Assembly: GCA_944389815.1 (NCBI GenBank)
Contig: CALXNS010000013.1
Location: forward strand, 1 to 42,166
Direction: 5' to 3'
Source of the DNA: an uncultured Victivallis sp.
Lineage (GTDB): Bacteria; Verrucomicrobiota; Lentisphaeria; Victivallales; Victivallaceae
Length of the DNA stretch: 42,166 nt
Every line of letters begins with the position of its first letter. The stretch's first letter is position 1. Below are positions 9,155-18,043 of this stretch, one piece after another. Below the pieces are notes generated by a model, which made no database searches, was not told the origin of the DNA, and worked only from the letters and a program-made list of their open reading frames with translations. The position numbers and the translations under genes were made by a program.

Positions 9155-12100
9155 ATGAGAAAATCACTTAAATATGCGGTTTATTTCACGGTGCCCGGGG
9201 TGTTTTTTCTCGTTTTTTTGCTGATATTTATAAGCAGTTCTTTTTTTCTGACCCATGCCGTTCTTCCGCTGGTGAGTCGCCGGACGGGATTGGAGATAAC
9301 CGCATCGGAGGTGAAGTGGAGTCCGATGCGTTCGGAACTGCGGGCGCGGGAGTTGCGGATCGGGAGTGTGGATAACCGTTGTTTTTATTCGTCGCAGGCG
9401 GCATTCCGGTATGATCTTCCGGAACTGCTGCGGGGGCGGATCGCCTTGAGCGATGTGAAATTGAAGGGTGCGATGTTCTCATTGTATCGTCGTGATGATG
9501 GCACCTGGAGCTGTTTTCCGCGGAGGCGGGTGGGCCGACCGGGTGGACGTGAGGCGCCGCCCGAGGTGCGGCGGTCGCGTGCGGAAGACGGGGGAGCATC
9601 GTCGTCGACGGGGCGTCCGGCGCGGAAGACGAAGAAGCCGCTGCAGTTCCGGTTGCAGGATATCGCATTGGAGGACGGGACGTTCCGGATCTTTTATTCC
9701 GGAGGCGGTGATGTGCCCGGGATGCTGGAATTGCGGAATTTAACCGGAACGCTGGACAGTTTCCGCAACGGAGCGCCGTTCCGATTGAGGCTGAACGGCG
9801 CATTGGGCATGGAAGGGCCGGAGGTGCATGTGACGTCCGGTCATGTTCTGCTGGCGCTGGACGGGCGCTGGCGTCCGACGCTTGCGCCGTCGCAGCTGGC
9901 GGGGAAAATAGCGGTGGATGCGGTCCATGGCGTGGTCAATCAGCAGCCGTTCGGCGGGGATAACATCGCATTGGAACTGGATGTCGCGTCGCCGGAATCG
10001 AACCGTTTTTCAGTAAGGAAACTGCATTTGAGCCAGTTGCGTTCCGGAGTTGTGCGCAGCGATCTGGAATTGAGCGGAGATGTGGGGGTGAGGCCGTTTC
10101 TTCTGAGGACGAATTATCATGTCCGTCTGCTCTCGGAGGAGGTGCTTGCCCTGCTCTGCGATTTTGGTTTCAAACTCAATCCGGGGCGGGCGTTGTTGCG
10201 CTGCCGCGGCCGTGCCGATTATGCCGATGGCATTCTGGCGGCAGCGGGATCGGTGCATCTGCAACGCTCCGGGGATGCGTTCCGGAACGGGGAACGGATC
10301 GCATTGCCGCCACTGACGTTTCATGGGTTGTACGACGTGAACGTCGATCTGAAAAAGGAACATGCCAGGATCAGCGATTTTGCGTTTACGTTGACCGACG
10401 GCGACCTGGAGCCGCTGGCGATCCGGCTGCGGGAACCGATGGATTATTCCTGGAAGAATGATCCGGATCAGGGGCGGGAGACGGATGGGAAAACCGATCC
10501 GGCGGAACGTGCAGAAGGCTGCGCTTCGCCTGAACTGGAGGTGGTGTTGCGGGATTTCGATTTGAAGGTATTGAAGTTCCTGCTGCCGCCGGTGGCGGGA
10601 TTTGAACTGGATTCGGGCATGTTTTCCGGGAACGTGCGGTTGCGGATGAAGCGTAATTTTTCCGAATTGGAGATGACCGGCGAGACGGAGTTTCGGGATC
10701 TGACCGCCTCGCGGGACGGGCGCCGGATTTCGCTTGCGGAACTTTCTCTGACGCTCGACGCGATGTTGAAACGGAATTTCGATTTCGCCGTTCGCCGCGT
10801 CGCCGTGTCGCTTCGGGAGGCGGATGGGGACGAGCTGGGCGGCGCGTTGTTCTCCGCCCAGGGGAATTTGAGGAGAAAGACCGGCTCTTTTGAGGGACGT
10901 TTTGACCGTTTGACGCCGCGGCTGGCGGTCTGGCTGGTTCCGGGGATGGCGCCGCTGGAGGAGATCTGGTCGCAACTGGGATTGCGGGAGTTGAGTTTTG
11001 ATTTCGGCGGAGAGGTGGCGCCGGACCTGAGCGAGATCACCATCGGAAAACTGGTGGCGGCGCTGCGCCGGAAGGACGGGAATTTTCTGGATTTTCGAAT
11101 GGAACCGGTTCGGTGGTCTTCCGCTGAGGGGCGGTTGCTCGGAGCGCTGCGGTTCCGGGTGAACGGCAGTGGGGAGACGGTGGAATTCAATGACATGCTC
11201 CGCGCCTATGGGGTTCGATTTGATGAGGGGCGCTACCATTTTGAATTGTCCGGAGGGATTGCGGCCAACGGCGTAAATATGATGTTGCAGGGAGAGGCCG
11301 CCTTTGACCAGATAGCGGTGGCGGTTCATGGGCGGCGTTTTGAGGATTTCGCCTTTCAAAACACGTTTTCGCTCTACCGTCCCGCCCCGGGGATGCTGGA
11401 GGTGAAGGGGTTGAATTTTTATCTGAGAACTGCGGGAAAACCGGCGCTGCGGCTGGAGTGTCCGGGAATATTGAATGTTACGACCGGGGAATATCGCGGA
11501 GAGTGGTCGATCCGCTATCTCAACGAACAGTTTCTCCGGCTGTTGATGCCGCCGCCGGTGCCTCAGGTGCAGCTCAGCGGAAAGATGCAGCTGGTCGGGC
11601 AGGATTTTTTCCGCCGGCTCCGGGTGGCGGGCGGCATCGATCTGAACCGGTTGATTCCCGCGGAAAGTCGAGAGGCGGCGGATGGAGAGCTGCAATTCGT
11701 GGCCGAGTACACCCCGGAATCTTTTGAAGTGAAGAAAATGGGCACCCGTCTGGAACGTTCAGGCGAATCGTTGATTGATGTGGCCGGTTCCTGCCGGGTG
11801 GATCGGCGCAGCGAAACCGGGCCATTGCGGGTGCAGTTGTTCGCCGAGGCGCTCAAACTGGACCGCCTGGCGGCGTTGTGGGCGGAATTGAACCGTGGAC
11901 GGGAACCGTCGCCGATGGTGCTGGAGGTGCGGACGGATTCCGCGGAACCGCCGCCGGCGGAGTTGCCGCGGCTTTATTCGGGGGCGCGTCCGGTGGATGT
12001 GGATCTGCAGCTCCGGAACGTGCGCCTGACGCCGGAATTGAACGGCGCCTTGAAGACGCGTATCCGGGCGGAAGGCGGCCTGGTGAGAACCGATTACCTG

Positions 12101-12943
12101 GAACTGGATTTGAACAGCAGTCTCTTTCACGGGGAATTTCAGGGGGAAAATCGTCCGGATGGGATTCGTTACCGTTTGTCGCTGAATGGTTCGGAGTCAT
12201 TGTCGTTGAAGGAGGTGCTCGCTCCGTTTCTGCCGGGTCCGGCGACGGATCTCGGGGGGTATCTGACCAGCCTTGATCTGGCGCTGGAATGGCTCGACGG
12301 CAATCGGAAGGGAGATACGCTGGAGACGTTGACCGGGCGTCTCGGGATGCAATTCGGCGCGTTGGTCATTCCGAACACCGTGACGCGGGGGACATTCGGC
12401 GGGCTGCTGCTTGCGCCGCTTGAAATGCTTGCGCGAATGGACGGGATGCTGCCGCGGGAAATCGTCGAATTGCGGCAGATGCTGTTGAATGACCGTTCGT
12501 TTCATCAACAGCTCAAGACGGTTCATTTCTCGAACGGCGAAGTGCGGCTCAACGCGGAGAACGGCAACGTGACGGTGGAATTATGCCGTTTTTTCGGCGA
12601 CTGGGTGCGCCGGTTGGAATTCACCGGTTCCTTTCACCTGGATGGCGACCAGCGTCTTGAGCTGGAATCGAAAGTTGCCGCGGCGGGGACGAGTCTGGTT
12701 GTGCCGATCGGGGGGACGCTGAAGGAACCGGAGGTGACTTTTTCCGAGACCGCGTTGGGCAACATCGTTTCCTTCCTGGAAAAACTCCGGGAATTTCATT
12801 TGATCGGAACCGCGCCCGACGGAGACTCTTCCGACGGCGGCGAACCGGTGATCGTGATCGATGAACTGCCGGCGGCCGGGACGATTCGGGAAATCAGAAA
12901 GATGTTTGAGGATGTGTGGAATACGCAAGATGATGGAAATTGA
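9155..12943 (+). CDS. Giant AsmA/TamB/YhdP-like envelope protein
   Basis: This 1262-aa protein has a single N-terminal membrane helix (about residues 7-38, VFFLVFLLIFISSSFF), followed by a very long beta-rich periplasmic region. That is the architecture of AsmA-like proteins, which form bridge-like grooves moving phospholipid between membranes or aid outer-membrane assembly. The start of the soluble part (LVSRRTGLEITASEVKWSPM) matches the usual AsmA opening. A basic, low-complexity insert lies near residues 120-165 (RRRVGRPGGREAPPEVRRSR). Repeated short strands and many leucine/arginine alternations continue to the end. No strong ribosome-binding site precedes the ATG, and bases 9007-9154 contain no gene I can support. 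The family call rests on architecture more than on specific motifs. Confidence 0.7.
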   Translation: MRKSLKYAVYFTVPGVFFLVFLLIFISSSFFLTHAVLPLVSRRTGLEITASEVKWSPMRSELRARELRIGSVDNRCFYSSQAAFRYDLPELLRGRIALSDVKLKGAMFSLYRRDDGTWSCFPRRRVGRPGGREAPPEVRRSRAEDGGASSSTGRPARKTKKPLQFRLQDIALEDGTFRIFYSGGGDVPGMLELRNLTGTLDSFRNGAPFRLRLNGALGMEGPEVHVTSGHVLLALDGRWRPTLAPSQLAGKIAVDAVHGVVNQQPFGGDNIALELDVASPESNRFSVRKLHLSQLRSGVVRSDLELSGDVGVRPFLLRTNYHVRLLSEEVLALLCDFGFKLNPGRALLRCRGRADYADGILAAAGSVHLQRSGDAFRNGERIALPPLTFHGLYDVNVDLKKEHARISDFAFTLTDGDLEPLAIRLREPMDYSWKNDPDQGRETDGKTDPAERAEGCASPELEVVLRDFDLKVLKFLLPPVAGFELDSGMFSGNVRLRMKRNFSELEMTGETEFRDLTASRDGRRISLAELSLTLDAMLKRNFDFAVRRVAVSLREADGDELGGALFSAQGNLRRKTGSFEGRFDRLTPRLAVWLVPGMAPLEEIWSQLGLRELSFDFGGEVAPDLSEITIGKLVAALRRKDGNFLDFRMEPVRWSSAEGRLLGALRFRVNGSGETVEFNDMLRAYGVRFDEGRYHFELSGGIAANGVNMMLQGEAAFDQIAVAVHGRRFEDFAFQNTFSLYRPAPGMLEVKGLNFYLRTAGKPALRLECPGILNVTTGEYRGEWSIRYLNEQFLRLLMPPPVPQVQLSGKMQLVGQDFFRRLRVAGGIDLNRLIPAESREAADGELQFVAEYTPESFEVKKMGTRLERSGESLIDVAGSCRVDRRSETGPLRVQLFAEALKLDRLAALWAELNRGREPSPMVLEVRTDSAEPPPAELPRLYSGARPVDVDLQLRNVRLTPELNGALKTRIRAEGGLVRTDYLELDLNSSLFHGEFQGENRPDGIRYRLSLNGSESLSLKEVLAPFLPGPATDLGGYLTSLDLALEWLDGNRKGDTLETLTGRLGMQFGALVIPNTVTRGTFGGLLLAPLEMLARMDGMLPREIVELRQMLLNDRSFHQQLKTVHFSNGEVRLNAENGNVTVELCRFFGDWVRRLEFTGSFHLDGDQRLELESKVAAAGTSLVVPIGGTLKEPEVTFSETALGNIVSFLEKLREFHLIGTAPDGDSSDGGEPVIVIDELPAAGTIREIRKMFEDVWNTQDDGN

Positions 12944-13766
12944 GGAACTTTTCGATACGCATTTTCACTATTACGGTGAAAGTTCTCCGACGGAATTCTG
13001 GCATATGGTGGAAACCGAAGTTGCCGTACCGCCCCAGGCGGATGTGGGAATTCCGCGCCGGATTTCGGCGATGGCGGTTGGGGGCGATTATCTGGAGAGC
13101 TGCCGGGCGCGGGAGTTCGCGCAGCGGATTGAAAGCGCCTGGTTCGCGGTGGGGGTGCATCCGCACGAAGCGGCGGAGGAGTCAGTTGCGCGGCATGATT
13201 TTTCCGAATTTCGCGGACACCCGAAGCTGGCGGCGATCGGGGAGCTTGGACTGGATTATTATTACGAACAGTCGGAGCGGGAGGTGCAGCGGCGGATCTT
13301 TGCCGAATTTCTCAATCTCGCATTGGAGTGGGATCTTCCGGCGATCGTGCACATTCGCGACAAGGATGATCGTGAGGATGCCTACCGCGAGGCATATGAA
13401 TTGCTCGAACCGTTCGCCGGTGCGGGGGGACGTTTTGTCGTCCACTGTTTTGCGGGGAGTCCGGCGTGGGCGGAGAAGTTTCTGGCGCTGGGCGGGTATT
13501 GCGGGGTGACCGGGATGGTGACGTTCCGCAAAGCGGAGAATATCCGCGATCTGGTGCGGATGATTCCCGGCGACCGGCTGCTGATCGAAACCGATTCGCC
13601 TTATCTTGCGCCGGTGCCGCATCGGGGAAAGGCAAATCATCCCGGATACCTTGTATTGATCGCGGCGCAGGTGGCGCGGGAACGGGGTGTTTCTCCGGCA
13701 GAAGTCGCGCAATTGACGACGGCGAACGGATATGAATTTTTCCGTCTGCACCGGGAAGGAGCATGA
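12930..13766 (+). CDS. tatD: TatD-family metal-dependent hydrolase/DNase
   Basis: This TIM-barrel metallohydrolase of about 278 aa has the TatD signatures. The metal-binding motif DTHFHYYGE lies at the N-terminus. IGELGLDYYY supplies the metal-bridging Glu. HIRDKDDR, HCFAGSPAW and ETDSPYLAPVPHRGK follow in the expected order. Family members act as 3'-5' exonucleases or deoxyribonucleases and in repair of damaged ends. The start is one of two adjacent ATG codons (12930, 12933), both inside the 3' end of the AsmA-like gene, giving a short overlap. A longer frame from 12861 runs deeper into that gene and lacks the family N-terminus. The stop overlaps nudC (ATGA). Confidence 0.92.
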   Translation: MMEIEELFDTHFHYYGESSPTEFWHMVETEVAVPPQADVGIPRRISAMAVGGDYLESCRAREFAQRIESAWFAVGVHPHEAAEESVARHDFSEFRGHPKLAAIGELGLDYYYEQSEREVQRRIFAEFLNLALEWDLPAIVHIRDKDDREDAYREAYELLEPFAGAGGRFVVHCFAGSPAWAEKFLALGGYCGVTGMVTFRKAENIRDLVRMIPGDRLLIETDSPYLAPVPHRGKANHPGYLVLIAAQVARERGVSPAEVAQLTTANGYEFFRLHREGA

Positions 13767-14644
13767 GGATCATGTCGAATATGGAATATTTTTATCCGGC
13801 GGCAGCGGTCATCGACCGGGAGCCGCCGGAACCGGAGGAAATTCTGGTGATTTTTTGCGGCGACGATCTGGTGTTGACCACCGACGGTTCGCTGCCGCGC
13901 GGCGGCGACTGGTGCTGCGGAGTGAAGAGCAAACGTTTGATTCTGGGGCGGATCGGCCGGGCGCGCTGTTCGTTGCTGGAATGGGGGGGAAGCACCGGAG
14001 ACGACGGCGGGAATGAGGGGGCGGGAATAGAACATTTGCCGGAAAATTTCCGTGTGCAGAATTTGCGTTCCGCGCTGTTGCGGTTGCCGTTCGAAGCGCG
14101 GATTGCGGTGTGCCGCGGCCGGGAGCTGGCGTATTGGCGGCGGAACCGGCACTTCTGTGGCCGTTGCGGGAATGAATTGGAGGATCTGGTTGAGGAGTGT
14201 GCCCGTCGCTGTCCCTTCTGCGGGACGGTGTTTTATCCGACGATTTCTCCGGCGGTGATCGTGGCGATCACGTCGGAGGACGACCGGCTGCTGCTGGCGC
14301 ACAACCGGAAGTTCCGGGACGGAATGTACAGTCTGATCGCAGGTTTCGTCGAACCCGGCGAGACGATGGAGGAGGCGGTTCGGCGTGAGGTGGCCGAGGA
14401 GGTCGGGTTGTCGGTGCGGAACATTCGTTATTTCGGCAGCCAGAGCTGGCCGTATCCGAATTCATTGATGGCGGGATTCACGGCGGAATACGCCGGAGGT
14501 GAAGTTCGTCCTGACGGAGTTGAAATTTCCGATGCGGGTTTTTTCACGCCTGAAACCATGCCGGAACCGCCCGGACCGGGATCGATCGCCCGGACGATGA
14601 TTGACCATTGGATTGCTAATTACGGGAAGAAGATTCATGAGTGA
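13763..14644 (+). CDS. nudC: NAD(+)/NADH diphosphatase NudC
   Basis: NudC hydrolyses NAD(H) to NMN(H) and AMP and can remove NAD caps from RNA. The 293-aa protein has all the marks: a variable N-terminal domain, a zinc ribbon with two Cys pairs (FCGRCG and CPFCG) around residues 133-156, and the Nudix box GFVEPGETMEEAVRREVAEE near residues 194-213. The NudC-specific SQSWPYPNSLM follows the box. The start overlaps the tatD stop; an in-frame ATG at 13772 is an alternative. The end overlaps the next gene by eight bases. It is cytoplasmic. Confidence 0.95.
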   Translation: MRIMSNMEYFYPAAAVIDREPPEPEEILVIFCGDDLVLTTDGSLPRGGDWCCGVKSKRLILGRIGRARCSLLEWGGSTGDDGGNEGAGIEHLPENFRVQNLRSALLRLPFEARIAVCRGRELAYWRRNRHFCGRCGNELEDLVEECARRCPFCGTVFYPTISPAVIVAITSEDDRLLLAHNRKFRDGMYSLIAGFVEPGETMEEAVRREVAEEVGLSVRNIRYFGSQSWPYPNSLMAGFTAEYAGGEVRPDGVEISDAGFFTPETMPEPPGPGSIARTMIDHWIANYGKKIHE

Positions 14645-15176
14645 AGTGACGATTTACCGGATTGCGTTGACGGTTTTTGCGCTGGCGGTGTTTTGCGCTG
14701 GCGTCTGGACGATTCGTCTCCGTTCTGAGGTGGTGGAAAAGGTGGAGAAATATCCTCGCAACCGGTTGTGGGGGATGATTCTCGGCTGGTGGGCACTGAT
14801 CTGGTGCGTGCCGCATGCGGCGGCGGTGTCGCCGGGATTTCTGCTGCCGTGGCTGTGGCCGCTGGCGCTGGCGGTGCCGGTGGCGTGTTATTTTTTTCTG
14901 GATTATCTGCTGGCGCGGGCGGTGGGGGGACTGATGATTCTGAGTGCCTATTTTCTGGTGCATGCAACATTTGAACACCACGCTCCGGGAGCGGCGATTG
15001 CGGCGGTGACGGGTTGGATGTGGGGGCTTGCGGGAATCTGGATTTCGGGGAAGCCTGCGGCGTTGCGGGACTGGATCCGGCGCTGCTGCGCGAATGGAGG
15101 CTTCCGGAAGATTTCGGCGGGGCTGATGATGCTGTTCGGCGCGGTGATCTTCATTGTCATGACGTTGACGCGCTGA
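14637..15176 (+). CDS. Multi-pass membrane protein, unknown function
   Basis: The 179-aa protein is strongly hydrophobic, with about five predicted membrane spans: near residues 5-25, 47-65, 68-92, 95-130 and 160-178. Aromatic residues are concentrated in the spans (WWALIWCVPHAAA, LLPWLWPLALAVPV). No motif for a transporter, protease or enzyme was recognised. The ATG at 14637 lies inside the nudC 3' end, so the genes overlap. A long frame from 14601 is only an upstream extension. It is followed 26 bases later by rsmG. The function is unknown; conservation of this position in related genomes would be the first clue. Confidence 0.65.
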   Translation: MSEVTIYRIALTVFALAVFCAGVWTIRLRSEVVEKVEKYPRNRLWGMILGWWALIWCVPHAAAVSPGFLLPWLWPLALAVPVACYFFLDYLLARAVGGLMILSAYFLVHATFEHHAPGAAIAAVTGWMWGLAGIWISGKPAALRDWIRRCCANGGFRKISAGLMMLFGAVIFIVMTLTR

Positions 15177-15202
15177 GGAAGAGGACGGAGGAGGAACAAC
15201 GC

Positions 15203-15937
15203 ATGGGATTTGACCTTGGAGAATTTGCGGTTTCCTGTCATGTCGGAAATGTGTCGGATTTTCTCGACGGGTGCGACCGTTTTTATGAATTTCTGATCGA
15301 AACGAACCGGACGATGAATTTGACGCGGATTACCGAAAAGGAGGAGTTCCGCATCAAGCATGTGGCCGACTCGCTCGCCATTGCGCGGGAATTCCCGGAG
15401 TTTGCGACGGAAAAATTCATCGTGGCGGATGTCGGTTGCGGCGCGGGGTTCCCATCGCTGATTCTGGCGCTGGCGTTTCCGCAGCTGCGGGTGACGGCGA
15501 TCGATTCGACCGGGAAGAAGACGGCGTTCGTCGAGCGCGCGGCGGAACTGCTTCATTTGCGGAACATCGAAGTAGTTCACGGGCGCGGCTGTGAACTCAA
15601 TCGCCGCCGCGAGTTCCGGGGGCGGTTCGATGTGGTGACGGCGCGGGCGGTCGGTCCGGCGCCGGTGGTGTTTCTGGAGGTGCCGGAATTTGTGAAACGT
15701 CAGACGGGGCGTTTCATATTCTACAAGACGCCGAGTCAGGCGCAGGAGGATCTGGAAGCGTTGCTGGTGGCGGGGCGGAAATATCCGTCATTCGAGTGGC
15801 GCGCCGGGCGGGAATTCGAACTGCCGTGCGACGCTGGCAGGCGGGTTTTCGTCTATTCGGTCAGGAGGGAAGAACGAAAAACGTCCGGCGGCGGCGAAAA
15901 ATCCTCCGATTCGGGTTTGCAAAATCCGCGTCGATGA
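15203..15937 (+). CDS. rsmG: 16S rRNA (guanine-527-N7)-methyltransferase RsmG
   Basis: RsmG (GidB) methylates G527 in the 530 loop of 16S rRNA using S-adenosylmethionine. The 244-aa protein opens with the family helix ending in NRTMNLTRITEKEEFRIKHV. The SAM site follows: VADVGCGAGFPSLILA near residue 75, then AIDSTGKKTAFVE and FDVVTARAV. The last 30 residues are basic and rich in Gly and Ser (GGGEKSSDSG), and are probably disordered. The ATG at 15203 follows GGAGGAA and removes a false extension that overlaps the membrane-protein gene. Family assignment is secure. Confidence 0.93.
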   Translation: MGFDLGEFAVSCHVGNVSDFLDGCDRFYEFLIETNRTMNLTRITEKEEFRIKHVADSLAIAREFPEFATEKFIVADVGCGAGFPSLILALAFPQLRVTAIDSTGKKTAFVERAAELLHLRNIEVVHGRGCELNRRREFRGRFDVVTARAVGPAPVVFLEVPEFVKRQTGRFIFYKTPSQAQEDLEALLVAGRKYPSFEWRAGREFELPCDAGRRVFVYSVRREERKTSGGGEKSSDSGLQNPRR

Positions 15938-15983
15938 GGCACATTATATCAGGAAAGCATTTACAATTCCGGGAGGTTCGAAA

Positions 15984-16478
15984 GTGATTGACGACAAACA
16001 TACGATTTCCGTTCTGGTGGAGAATAAATTCGGCGTTCTTGCGCGAGTGGCGGGGCTGTTCAGCGGTCGGGGTTACAACATCTCTTCGCTGACCGTTCAT
16101 GAAACCGAGGATCCGCATTTCTCCAAAATGACGATCGTGACGACCGGTGACGCGGCGATTCTTGAACAGATCGACAAACAGTTGAGCAAGCTGGTCGATG
16201 TGATTCGGGTGGACGATCTGACCGGGAGCCGTTTCATCGAGCGTGAGATGGCGCTGATCAAACTGCGTACCAGCAGCCGTGAGGAGCAGTCGCAGTTGAT
16301 TCAATTGATCGAAATCTTCGACGGGCGGATCGTTTCCGTGAGCCGCGGCGAAATGGCCGTCGAGCTGGCGGGAAAATCCGACCGGATCGATAATTTCATC
16401 GAACTGGTGCGCGATTTCGGCATCATTGAGATGGCACGCTCCGGGCGGGTGGCGATCTCCCGCTGCGAAAAGAAATAA
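15984..16478 (+). CDS. ilvN: Acetolactate synthase regulatory (small) subunit
   Basis: This is the regulatory subunit of acetohydroxyacid synthase, which commits pyruvate to branched-chain amino acids and confers valine feedback. At 164 aa it has the usual length. The N-terminal ACT domain (VLVENKFGVLARVAGLFSGR GYNISSLTV region, residues 8-35) carries the valine-binding surface, and the C-terminal domain contains GKSDRIDNFIELV. The start is GTG at 15984 with GGGAGG eight bases upstream. The catalytic subunit gene (ilvB) is not beside it here, which departs from the common ilvBN arrangement. The TAA stop shares one base with the next ATG. Confidence 0.94.
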   Translation: MIDDKHTISVLVENKFGVLARVAGLFSGRGYNISSLTVHETEDPHFSKMTIVTTGDAAILEQIDKQLSKLVDVIRVDDLTGSRFIEREMALIKLRTSSREEQSQLIQLIEIFDGRIVSVSRGEMAVELAGKSDRIDNFIELVRDFGIIEMARSGRVAISRCEKK

Positions 16479-17941
16479 TGAAAATGTTTTACGCGGCGAA
16501 ACGTTGTGCCGTCAGCGGAATTGTACTGCTGGTGACGGCGGTGGTGATGGCGTTTCCGTCGGCTGCGGCGGAGAACTGGAACGCGGTGGTCAAGATTTTT
16601 TCGGTCTCCAGCGCGCCGAGTTACTTCATGCCGTGGCAGAACATGGGGCAGCGGAATTCTTCGGCGTCCGGATTCGTGATTTCGGGGAACCGGATCGTGA
16701 CCAATGCCCACGCGGTTGCCTACGGGACGTTCATTACCGTGCGCAAACTCGGCGACCAGACGCAGTATCCGGCGCGGGTGATTGCCGTCAACCACGACTG
16801 CGATCTGGCGCTGCTGACGGTCGAGGCGACCGGATTCTTCGACGGGATCACGCCGCTGGAAACCGGAGCACTGCCGCCGTTGCAGAGTTCGGTTTCGGTC
16901 TTCGGTTATCCGGTCGGCGGCGACAACGTTTCCGTGACGAGCGGCATTCTGTCGCGGATCGAACCGCTGCAATATGCGCACAGCGGCAAAGCTCTGCTGG
17001 CGGCGCAGGTTGATGCAGCGATCAATCCCGGCAACAGCGGCGGCCCGGTACTGCACGACGGCAAAGTGGTCGGGATCGCGTTTCAGGGGCTGGGGTCGTC
17101 GCAGAACATCGGTTACATCATTCCGTGCGCGGTGCTGGAGCATTTCCTCGATGATCTTGAGGATGGGAAACTGGATGGATTCCCGGATGTGCCGTTCGAA
17201 TTTGAAGGCATGGAGAATCCGGATCTGCGCGCATATTACCGGATGGAACCGGGCGCCACGGGAGTGCTGGTCACCCAGGTTCCGGAACTGATTCAGCCGG
17301 AAGTGCCGCTGAAAGCCGGTGATGTGGTGCTCGCGGTGGACGGCAGGAGGATCGCCAATGACGGGACGATCGATCTAGGAGAGGGGAAGGTGCTCTTTTT
17401 CGGGACGATCTTCTGGGCGAAACAGTTGAATGAATCGTGTCCGGTGACGGTGTGGCGGGACGGCGGGAAAATCGAAGTGGAAACGCGGACGGTGCTTTAT
17501 CCGCGCCTGGTGCCGAATCTGTCATTTCAGGAAGTGCCGCGATATTTCATGGCGGCGGGATTGTTGTTTCTGCCGCTCAACGGCAATTATCTTCGGCTCT
17601 GGAATCCCGGCAATCTGCCGCCCCGGCTGGCGTTTTACGCCGGGGAGGCGCGCGAGAGTGCCGATGAGGAGACGGTGGTGCTCTCGATGGTGCTGGCCGA
17701 CGAGGCGAATCTGGGGTATCAGCATTACAGCGCCGAACCGGTGATGAAAGTCAACGGTGAGAAGGTGCGCAATCTGTCGCATCTGGAATCGTTGTTCGAC
17801 AACGCCCGCGAAGGGTATCTGGTGATCGAATTGCAGCGCGGCAACACGATCGTTCTGAACGCCTCCGGAATCCGTGCCGCCACCGAACGGGTGATGGCGC
17901 GTTACCGGATTCCGTCCGACCGGGCGGGAGGCGGTGAATAG
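16478..17941 (+). CDS. Secreted HtrA/Deg-like serine protease with PDZ domain
   Basis: The 487-aa protein has a signal peptide (about residues 1-31, ending SAAAE). A trypsin-fold domain follows, with the triad visible: His in VTNAHA, Asp in DCDLALL, and Ser in NPGNSGGPVL. A PDZ-like domain follows (GVLVTQVPE, then PLKAGDVVLAVDGRRIANDG), and the C-terminal part looks like a second, weaker PDZ domain (PVMKVNGEKVRNLSHLESL). This order resembles the Deg/HtrA proteins that degrade misfolded periplasmic protein. It most resembles the plant-type Deg9/Deg10 architecture, though that comparison is from memory. It is the last gene of the + strand run and stops just before the terminator at 17977. Confidence 0.88.
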   Translation: MKMFYAAKRCAVSGIVLLVTAVVMAFPSAAAENWNAVVKIFSVSSAPSYFMPWQNMGQRNSSASGFVISGNRIVTNAHAVAYGTFITVRKLGDQTQYPARVIAVNHDCDLALLTVEATGFFDGITPLETGALPPLQSSVSVFGYPVGGDNVSVTSGILSRIEPLQYAHSGKALLAAQVDAAINPGNSGGPVLHDGKVVGIAFQGLGSSQNIGYIIPCAVLEHFLDDLEDGKLDGFPDVPFEFEGMENPDLRAYYRMEPGATGVLVTQVPELIQPEVPLKAGDVVLAVDGRRIANDGTIDLGEGKVLFFGTIFWAKQLNESCPVTVWRDGGKIEVETRTVLYPRLVPNLSFQEVPRYFMAAGLLFLPLNGNYLRLWNPGNLPPRLAFYAGEARESADEETVVLSMVLADEANLGYQHYSAEPVMKVNGEKVRNLSHLESLFDNAREGYLVIELQRGNTIVLNASGIRAATERVMARYRIPSDRAGGGE

Positions 17942-17976
17942 CAGTCCCGTATTTCCGTACAGGGAGACGGCAGAAA

Positions 17977-18018
17977 AAGAAGCGTTTCGGAAAGAAAACT
18001 GGAACGCTTCTTTTTTCT
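17977..18018 (+). terminator. Intrinsic terminator ending the 1-17941 run
   Basis: AAGAAGCGTT at 17977-17986 pairs perfectly with AACGCTTCTT at 18003-18012, and two more pairs can close the stem. It is followed by a run of T (18011-18016). It sits 35 bases after the protease stop and before the convergent exporter gene, so it closes the + strand transcript. Confidence 0.85.
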
Positions 18019-18043
18019 TGACTTGAGTTGAGGTGATGATATC

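Noticed and set aside
10010..11695. 561-codon minus-strand frame
   Set aside because: It is antisense to the AsmA-like gene; it is rich in Gln, Arg and His as expected of a shadow frame.
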